Assembly (NCBI RefSeq): GCF_014195685.1
Contig: NZ_JACICF010000001.1
Location: forward strand, 691,317-755,316
Direction: 5' to 3'
Source of the DNA: Sphingomicrobium lutaoense
Lineage (GTDB): Bacteria; Pseudomonadota; Alphaproteobacteria; Sphingomonadales; Sphingomonadaceae
DNA length: 64,000 nucleotides
Shown: positions 58,621-64,000 of the stretch, in pieces
How the letters are laid out: each line of letters opens with the position of its first letter
Numbering within the stretch: position 1 is the stretch's first letter
The notes under the pieces: generated by a model
Database searches by the model: none
What the model saw: only the letters and a program-made list of their open reading frames with translations
Told to the model about the DNA's origin: nothing
Translations under genes and position numbers: made by a program

Positions 58621-59546
58621 GCCTGCTTCTCCTCATTGACAAGCGTCACGAATATATCCTCGAGGCTCGACTGGCGGGTAGTCAGGTCCTTCCAGGCGAT
58701 GTCGCTTTCATCGAGCCGCCGCATCAGCCGAGGAATACCGCTTTCTTCGGCATGCCCATCGAAATCATAGCAAAGTGTCGATCCGTCATCGTCGAGATGG
58801 ACATCCCAGTCCGACAGCGAAGGCGGAATCGCGTTGAGCGGCGTTTCGAGGAAAATCTTGAGCGTCTTGCGACCCATTCGGCGCATCAGCTCATCCTTCT
58901 CGCCAAGGGCGACGATCTCGCCCTTGCGGATCACGCCTACGCGATCGGCCATTTCCTCGGCCTCGTCGATATAATGGGTGGTGAGGATGATGGTGGTTCC
59001 GCCCGATCGCAGGCTACGCACCAGCTCCCACATGTCGCGGCGCAATTCGACATCGACGCCGGCAGTGGGTTCGTCGAGGAAAAGGATGTCGGGCTCGTGC
59101 GACAGTGCCTTGGCGATCATCACCCGGCGCTTCATTCCGCCCGACAATTCCATCATGCGGCTCTTGCGCTTGTCCCACAGCGTCAGCCGCTTGAGCAGGT
59201 CTTCGAGATAGGCATCATCGCCGGGCTTGCCGAACAGGCCGCGGGTGAAGCGCACCGTGTCCCACACGGTCTCGAAGGCGTCGGTGGTCAGCTCTTGCGG
59301 AACGAGACCGACATGTTCGCGCGCGGCGCGATAATCGCTTTCGATGTCATGGCCGTGGACGCGGACCGTTCCGCCACTCTTGGTGACGATCCCGCAAACG
59401 ATCGAGATGAGGCTGGTCTTGCCCGCTCCGTTGGGGCCCAGGAGCGCGAAAATCTCGCCCTTCCGGATAGTGAGGTCGATGCCCTTGAGGGCTTCGAAAC
59501 CGCCCGCATAGACCTTGCGAAGGTTCTCGATCTCGAGGACGTTCAC
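58617..59546 (-). CDS. ABC transporter ATP-binding protein
   Basis: Energises the partner permease. It has 309 residues: Walker [12 protein letters not shown], the Q loop, signature [16 protein letters not shown], Walker [18 protein letters not shown], and the switch histidine in [17 protein letters not shown]-terminal extension of about 90 residues is of the DrrA/CcmA type. It overlaps yciB upstream and the permease downstream by four bases each. Confidence 0.94.
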   Translation of the reverse strand: MNVLEIENLRKVYAGGFEALKGIDLTIRKGEIFALLGPNGAGKTSLISIVCGIVTKSGGTVRVHGHDIESDYRAAREHVGLVPQELTTDAFETVWDTVRFTRGLFGKPGDDAYLEDLLKRLTLWDKRKSRMMELSGGMKRRVMIAKALSHEPDILFLDEPTAGVDVELRRDMWELVRSLRSGGTTIILTTHYIDEAEEMADRVGVIRKGEIVALGEKDELMRRMGRKTLKIFLETPLNAIPPSLSDWDVHLDDDGSTLCYDFDGHAEESGIPRLMRRLDESDIAWKDLTTRQSSLEDIFVTLVNEEKQA

Positions 59547-60145
59547 TCCTTCTCCTCGATCTTCAGCCCGTGGCGCATCAGCATCGGCATGTTGGCGGCG
59601 GCGAAAATGAAGGTGAGGGGAAGCATCGCCCAGATCTTGAAGCTGATCCAGAAATCGGTCGACGTGGTGCGCCAGACGATCTCATTCAGACCCGCCATGG
59701 CGATGAAGAAATAGGCCCAGTTGCGCGAGAGTTTCATCCATCCCTCGGTCGAAAGGCCGGGATAGGCCGATCCCAAGATCGATTTGAGAAGCGGCCGCCC
59801 GGTCAGGACGCCGAACAGCAACAGGCTGCCCGCCGACCCGTAGAAGAGTGTCGGCTTGATCTTGATGAAGGTCTCGCTCTGCAGCCAGATCGTCAGACCG
59901 CCCATAACCAGTACCAATACCGCCGAGAAAAGCTGCAGGCCCGACACGTGACGGACCGCGACATAGCTGATGATCATCGCGGTGAGGATCGCGACCATGA
60001 AGACCGCGGTGGCGGTAAAGATGTCGAACCGCCAGTTGGCGAGGAAGAAAAGCAGGAGCGGGCCGAGATCGAGCAGCAACTGCTTGCCCGCCGACAGCTT
60101 TTTCTTCTCCGCCTCGATCGCGGGGCCGGGATTGATGTCGTTCAT
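59543..60145 (-). CDS. yciB: Inner membrane protein YciB/IspZ (septation protein A)
   Basis: A 200-residue membrane protein of about five helices, with the family segments [44 protein letters not shown] and [21 protein letters not shown]. Implicated in cell envelope synthesis and division in Gammaproteobacteria, exact role unclear. It overlaps ftsY by four bases upstream and the ABC ATPase by four downstream. Confidence 0.92.
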   Translation of the reverse strand: MNDINPGPAIEAEKKKLSAGKQLLLDLGPLLLFFLANWRFDIFTATAVFMVAILTAMIISYVAVRHVSGLQLFSAVLVLVMGGLTIWLQSETFIKIKPTLFYGSAGSLLLFGVLTGRPLLKSILGSAYPGLSTEGWMKLSRNWAYFFIAMAGLNEIVWRTTSTDFWISFKIWAMLPLTFIFAAANMPMLMRHGLKIEEKE

Positions 60146-61059
60146 TGGGGAGGAAGTCCTGCGATGGCGCGGGCGACGGCGCGGGGGTCGAAGGGGCGAA
60201 GATCGTCGACGCCTTCGCCGACGCCGATGGCGTGAATGGGAAGACCGAATTTTTCGGCGGCGGCGACGAGCACGCCGCCGCGGGCGGTGCCGTCGAGCTT
60301 GGTCATGACGAGGCCGGTCACTCCGGCGGTTTCCTGGAAGACCTCGATCTGGTTCAAGGCGTTCTGGCCGGTGGTGGCGTCGAGGACGAGGATGACGTCA
60401 TGGGGAGCGGCTTCGTTCAATTTGCCCAACACCCTGCGAACCTTGGACAATTCGTCCATGAGGTGCTGCTTGTTCTGCAAGCGGCCCGCGGTGTCGACGA
60501 TGAGCACGTCGATGCCGGTCTCGGTGGCCTGCTTGACGCCGTCAAAGACGATCGATGCGGGATCGCCGCCTTCCTTGCCCGCGATCACCGGCGCGTGGAT
60601 GCGTTCGCCCCAGATCTTCAGCTGTTCGATCGCGGCGGCGCGAAAGGTGTCGCCCGCGGCGAGGAGGACGCCATAATCCTGTTCCATCAGATGATGGCCG
60701 ATCTTGCCGATCGTGGTGGTCTTGCCAGAGCCATTGACGCCGATCACGAGAATGACGTGGGGGCGGGGAAATCCGTGGATATCGAGCGGCTTGGCGACCG
60801 GCGTTAAAATCTTTTCGATCTCTTCTGCGAGGATCGTACGCAGCCCGCGTTCATCGAGCTGTTCGAAGCGGCGCGCGGCGATCGCGTCGCGGATGCGCTT
60901 CGAGGCCTCGGGGCCGAGATCGGAAGCGATCAGCGCTTCCTCGATATCGTCGAGGGTCGTGGTATCGAGCGCGGTTTTCGAGGTCAGGCCGGAGATATTT
61001 TCCCCGATGCGGTCCGCGGTCTTGCGAAAGCCGCCGGTGAGGCGGTCAAGCCAACTCAT
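60142..61059 (-). CDS. ftsY: Signal recognition particle receptor FtsY
   Basis: GTPase receptor that docks SRP-bound ribosomes at the membrane. It is 305 residues, lacking the long acidic A domain found in E. coli. It has the NG domains with G1 GVNGSGKTTTIGKIG, the I-box region FRAAAIEQLKIWGERI, G3 DTAGRLQNKQHLMDEL, G4 TKLDGTARGG and the closing GVGEGVDDLRPFD. It overlaps mtaB upstream and yciB downstream by four bases. Confidence 0.97.
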   Translation of the reverse strand: MSWLDRLTGGFRKTADRIGENISGLTSKTALDTTTLDDIEEALIASDLGPEASKRIRDAIAARRFEQLDERGLRTILAEEIEKILTPVAKPLDIHGFPRPHVILVIGVNGSGKTTTIGKIGHHLMEQDYGVLLAAGDTFRAAAIEQLKIWGERIHAPVIAGKEGGDPASIVFDGVKQATETGIDVLIVDTAGRLQNKQHLMDELSKVRRVLGKLNEAAPHDVILVLDATTGQNALNQIEVFQETAGVTGLVMTKLDGTARGGVLVAAAEKFGLPIHAIGVGEGVDDLRPFDPRAVARAIAGLPPQ

Positions 61060-62273
61060 TCGAATGTCCCTGTCAGAAAGCTGTCGGTTGCGCCGGTGAT
61101 GCGCACCTTGCCGTAAGCGCCGCGAGCGGCACCTTCAACCATGATCGGCGCGAAGGCGTCGGTATGGCCCTTGCCGTGATTTTCGATGAGCGCTGGCTGG
61201 ACGGTGCCGACCTGCGCATCGAGCCAGGCGCGGCGCCGTTCGGCGGCGCGGCGGCGCAGCCGGGCGGCACGGCGCTTGATCAATTGGCGGTCGAGCTGGG
61301 GCATGCGCGCGGCGGGGGTCTTTTCGCGCGGGCTGAAGGGGAAGATATGCGCGGCGACGATGTCGCAATCGTCGAGCAATTTGAGCGTGTTAAGCGCCAT
61401 TTCCTCAGTTTCGGTGGGAAAGCCCGCGATGAGGTCGGCGCCAATCGTGGTCTCGGGGCGTGCGGCCTTGATCTTGTCGACGATCGCGACGGCCTGCGCG
61501 CGGCTGTGGCGGCGCTTCATGCGCTTCAGGATCATGTCGTCGCCTGCCTGCAGCGACAGATGGAAATGGGGCAGGAGGCGCTCGTCTCCCGCGAGCAGTT
61601 CGTAGAGCGGGCCGTCGATCTCGATACTGTCGATGCTGGAGAGGCGCAGGCGCTTGAGGCGCGGTTCGTCGGCGAGCAGCCTCTGGAGCATGGCGCCAAG
61701 GGTCGCGCCATTATCGTCATAGCTGGTGATATCGACGCCGGTGATGACGATTTCGGCCACCCCGCGATCGAGTTCGGCGGCGACGGCGCGGCGCACCTCG
61801 TCATAGGGAAGCGAACGGCTGTTCCCCCGGCCATAGGGGATGGTGCAGAAAGTGCAGCGATGGTCGCAGCCATTCTGCACCGACACGAAGCTGCGCACCT
61901 TGCCCTGGAAGCCCGCAGCGACCGGATCGGCCTTTGCCGTCATGACGTCAGAGGGCAAGTCCTTGACGGCATTGGCGATTTTGGCGGGGTGCAGCTTGTC
62001 GGCATTGCCGAGCAATGCATCGACCTCGGGCATGGCGCGGAAGGTCTCAGGTTCGATCTGCGCCGCGCAACCGGTGACGAGAAGCCGGGCATCGGGATGG
62101 TCGCGGCGAGCGCGGCGGACCGCCTGGCGCGTGTGGCGCACCGCCTCGGCGGTGACCGCGCAGCTGTTGACGATGACGAGATCCTGTTCGCCCTTGGCAT
62201 CGAGCGCGCGCTTCATCGTCTCGCTTTCGGCATAGTTGAGCCGGCAGCCGAGGGTGATGGTCTCGACGCTCAT
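61056..62273 (-). CDS. mtaB: tRNA t6A37 methylthiotransferase MtaB
   Basis: Radical-SAM enzyme that adds a methylthio group to t6A37 of tRNA. It has 405 residues: N-terminal UPF0004 domain with three cluster cysteines (TLGCRLNYAESE, VNSCAVTAEA, VTGCAAQIE), the radical-SAM CxxxCxxC motif in NGCDHRCTFCTIPYGRG, and a C-terminal TRAM-like tail. The arrangement is MtaB rather than MiaB (shorter, no extra N-terminal segment). It overlaps dapF and ftsY by four bases each. Confidence 0.94.
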   Translation of the reverse strand: MSVETITLGCRLNYAESETMKRALDAKGEQDLVIVNSCAVTAEAVRHTRQAVRRARRDHPDARLLVTGCAAQIEPETFRAMPEVDALLGNADKLHPAKIANAVKDLPSDVMTAKADPVAAGFQGKVRSFVSVQNGCDHRCTFCTIPYGRGNSRSLPYDEVRRAVAAELDRGVAEIVITGVDITSYDDNGATLGAMLQRLLADEPRLKRLRLSSIDSIEIDGPLYELLAGDERLLPHFHLSLQAGDDMILKRMKRRHSRAQAVAIVDKIKAARPETTIGADLIAGFPTETEEMALNTLKLLDDCDIVAAHIFPFSPREKTPAARMPQLDRQLIKRRAARLRRRAAERRRAWLDAQVGTVQPALIENHGKGHTDAFAPIMVEGAARGAYGKVRITGATDSFLTGTFE

Positions 62274-63070
62274 GCCAGCGCGTCCATGTCAATGTCGCCG
62301 GTGAAGACATGGGTGGCAGGGCCGCGCATCAGAATGTTCTGGCCCGGCGCCCAGCTGATTTCGAGCGTGCCGCCGTCCATTTCCACCTCGACCGGCGAGA
62401 TGGCGAGCTTTCGACCGATTGCGGCGACCGCGGTGGCGCAGGCGCCGGTTCCGCAGGCACGGGTAAGCCCCGCGCCCCGTTCCCAGGTGCGCAGCCGCAC
62501 CTTTCCATCGTTCACCTCGGCGACATTGACGTTGATCCGGTCGGGGAAGGCGGGATCGGTCTCGATGCGCGGGCCGAGGTCGCCAAGCGGGACGGCATCG
62601 AGGTCATCGACGAAGAAAACGAGGTGGGGATTGCCGACATTGACCGCATCGGGGGCCGAAAGCTGGTCCCAGGCCATCGGCAGGGGACGGGTGTCGACCG
62701 GATCGGCAATCGGGATCTGGTCATGCGCAAAGCGCGGCGGGGGCAGTTCGATACTGACCATGTCGTCGACGGTTACGCCGGTGAGCAAGCCGCCCTCGGT
62801 CTCGATCGTCGGGGCGCCGGTGAGCGACACCACGCAGCGTGCGGCGTTGCCGCAGGCGCTGGCGGGCTTTCCGTCGGGATTCCAGATGCGCATCCGCACC
62901 TCAGCCTTCTCGCCCGGTTCGATCAGGATGAGCTGGTCGCAGCCCACGCCTTCGCGCCGGTCGCACAGCGCGCGCACCTGCGCCCCGCCGAGATCGACCG
63001 GCTGCCGGCGCGCGTCGATGACAATGAAGTCATTGCCCAGACCGTGCATCTTGTGAAAGCGAAGCTTCAT
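62270..63070 (-). CDS. dapF: Diaminopimelate epimerase
   Basis: Converts LL-DAP to meso-DAP for lysine and peptidoglycan synthesis. It is 266 residues with two catalytic cysteines: ASACGNAARCV and RACGTGACATAVA, and the N-terminal MHGLGNDFIVIDARR motif. It is first in a six-gene row linked by four-base overlaps. dapA lies elsewhere in the window (25970-26848). Confidence 0.97.
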   Translation of the reverse strand: MKLRFHKMHGLGNDFIVIDARRQPVDLGGAQVRALCDRREGVGCDQLILIEPGEKAEVRMRIWNPDGKPASACGNAARCVVSLTGAPTIETEGGLLTGVTVDDMVSIELPPPRFAHDQIPIADPVDTRPLPMAWDQLSAPDAVNVGNPHLVFFVDDLDAVPLGDLGPRIETDPAFPDRINVNVAEVNDGKVRLRTWERGAGLTRACGTGACATAVAAIGRKLAISPVEVEMDGGTLEISWAPGQNILMRGPATHVFTGDIDMDALA

Positions 63071-63171
63071 GGAGTGAGCGACTTAGTGATGCCCGGCCTT
63101 CAGGGCAATGGCGGCGCTTTTTCCGGGGTCGGTTCGTTGAAACAATCGCAGCGCAGTGCGTTGGGATGCGC

Positions 63172-63657
63172 ATGGAACTCAATCCCGCTATCGCGATCGA
63201 CGGACTCGATGCCGACCTGCTGCTCCGCGTCGGCCTGGCCGCGCTGATCGGCCTGCTCCTTGGGTTCGACCGGGAATTGCGCGGTCATGCGGCCGGGATG
63301 CGAACGCATGGCATCGTCTGCGTGTCGGCGGCGGCGATGACGATTTCGGTGATGGCCATCTATCTCCAGTTGGGGCCCGCGCGGATGGACCCCCTGCGCC
63401 TGTTCGAGGCGGCGGGCGCCTTCATCGGGATCATCGGGGCGGGTCTCATCATCTTTTCCAAGGGGCGGGTACATAATCTCACCACCGCCGCGCATCTGTG
63501 GCTGACCGCGGTGATCGGGATCGCCTGCGGCGCGGGGCAATGGCCGCTGGTCCTGATCGGCACGGTGATCAGCGTGGTGATGATCACCTTGCTGGGGATT
63601 GCCGAGAAGATGGTGCGGCGCGGCCACAGGCTGGAGAAGGAACCGCGCGAGGAGTGA
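63172..63657 (+). CDS. MgtC/SapB-family membrane protein
   Basis: About 161 residues: a four- to five-helix MgtC N-terminal domain with LLLRVGLAALIGLLLGFDRELRGHAAGMRTHG, the conserved R-E-L-R-G-H and R-T-H residues, then AAGAFIGIIGAGLIIFSKG. The second MgtC domain (C-terminal ACT-like) is missing, as in many short members. Function in magnesium or membrane-potential homeostasis is inferred from the family. Start at 63172 or an ATG two codons upstream. Confidence 0.88.
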   Translation: MELNPAIAIDGLDADLLLRVGLAALIGLLLGFDRELRGHAAGMRTHGIVCVSAAAMTISVMAIYLQLGPARMDPLRLFEAAGAFIGIIGAGLIIFSKGRVHNLTTAAHLWLTAVIGIACGAGQWPLVLIGTVISVVMITLLGIAEKMVRRGHRLEKEPREE

Positions 63658-63763
63658 TTTCGTCGCGCTCGCCGATTGCCCCCGCCGGAGAATTGGACGA
63701 TGGTGAGCAAGTGACGAACCAATCGGGGGATGCAGTTTTCATGCAGGACGGGGAACGGCGCGG

Positions 63764-64000
63764 ATGAGCAATGCCTTTGCGCCGATCGACACGGAATTGC
63801 GCCAGAAGGCGCAGGACGTGATCGACTATTGGTTCGACGAAGTAGGACCCGAGGGCTGGTTCACCAAGGATCCCGCACGCGATGCCGAGATCAAGGAGAA
63901 ATGGGGCGCGCTTCGCCAGCGGGTGATCGACGAGGAAGGACGGGTGTGGCGCGAGGGGCCGAGACGGATCCTTGCCGCGGTCATCCTGCTCGACCAGTTC
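63764..64000 (+). CDS. DUF924-family protein (3' end outside window)
   Basis: Truncated at the window edge after about 79 residues. The visible N-terminus reads QDVIDYWFDEVGPEGWFTKD followed by RDAEIKEKWGALRQRV and AAVILLDQF, matching the start of DUF924 (a helical TPR-like family of unknown function). The remaining part lies beyond the window. Confidence 0.82.
   Translation, partial: MSNAFAPIDTELRQKAQDVIDYWFDEVGPEGWFTKDPARDAEIKEKWGALRQRVIDEEGRVWREGPRRILAAVILLDQF

Noticed and set aside
61164-63056. 630-codon plus-strand frame opposite mtaB and dapF
   Set aside because: Antisense to two clear genes; composition typical of shadows.
63498-63767. 89-codon frame before the DUF924 gene
   Set aside because: It mostly overlaps the MgtC gene in another frame; no ribosome-binding site or domain.

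Overview
The window is a gene-dense stretch of a GC-rich alphaproteobacterial chromosome, most likely Sphingomonadales (Sphingomicrobium/Sphingomonas-like). The reasons are the CckA and ChpT proteins of the alphaproteobacterial cell-cycle phosphorelay, a GTTC-N7-GTTC LexA box in front of recA, an HdaA-type DnaA regulator, and the general sequence character of the proteins. This placement is inferred from the proteins and sites; no database search was run. No tRNA, insertion sequence, prophage or CRISPR array was seen. The only non-coding gene is RNase P RNA. Apart from rnpB, no gap between genes exceeds about 155 bases.

Layout. 1-4281 (+): alaS (5' truncated), an RsmB-like rRNA methyltransferase and a TPR lipoprotein-like or secreted protein. 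4278-9786 (-): the conserved outer-membrane/cofactor cluster lptD-surA-pdxA-rsmA. 9899-12339 (+): pepA, holC, ndk, closed by a strong terminator. 12407-14411 (-): purM and purN, with PurN carrying an extra MmcQ/YjbR domain. 14475-19964 (+): DUF2066 protein, hda, ppk1, ppx (replication control and polyphosphate). 19965-21434 (-): an I78 inhibitor lipoprotein and rnd. 21539-23362: aspS. 23385-25882 (-): a lytic transglycosylase and greB. 25970-32773 (+): dapA, smpB, DUF2062, an M13 peptidase, cckA and a receiver-only protein. 32783-33936: SOS-controlled recA. 33947-35221 (-): an MFS exporter. 35292-39335 (+): M24 peptidase, GST, DAACS symporter, HAD hydrolase. 39313-44764 (-): Wzx-like flippase, EF-G-like GTPase, rpoH, rluD. 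44858-50784 (+): chpT followed by cheA-W-Y-B-R. 50819-52490 (+): amidase, rnpB, DnaJ-domain protein. 52487-55890 (-): the Psp region followed by sufE and a thioesterase. 56045-57804 (+): pspF and sodB. 57859-63070 (-): six genes, dapF-mtaB-ftsY-yciB-ABC ATPase-permease, every junction a 4-base overlap. 63172-64000 (+): MgtC-like protein and a truncated DUF924 gene.

The most unusual locus is the phage-shock (Psp) region at 53372-57100. PspF is divergent from pspA-pspB-pspC, with a GG-N10-GC sigma54 promoter in front of pspA and a perfect 18-base palindrome beside pspF. After pspC come four more small genes packed head to tail. Each encodes one membrane segment followed by a charged coiled coil, ending in the same R-x3-LE-x-I/A-style motif that closes PspC and appears in PspB. 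They look like an amplified PspB/PspC-tail family acting in envelope stress.

Two regulatory circuits meet in this window. CckA (29968-32367) and ChpT (44858-45493) are the first two steps of the CckA-ChpT-CtrA relay. ChpT sits directly in front of the chemotaxis operon, whose upstream gap carries a CtrA-like CTAA-N7-TTAA site. Stress control is represented by recA/LexA, RpoH, Ppk/Ppx, SodB and Psp.
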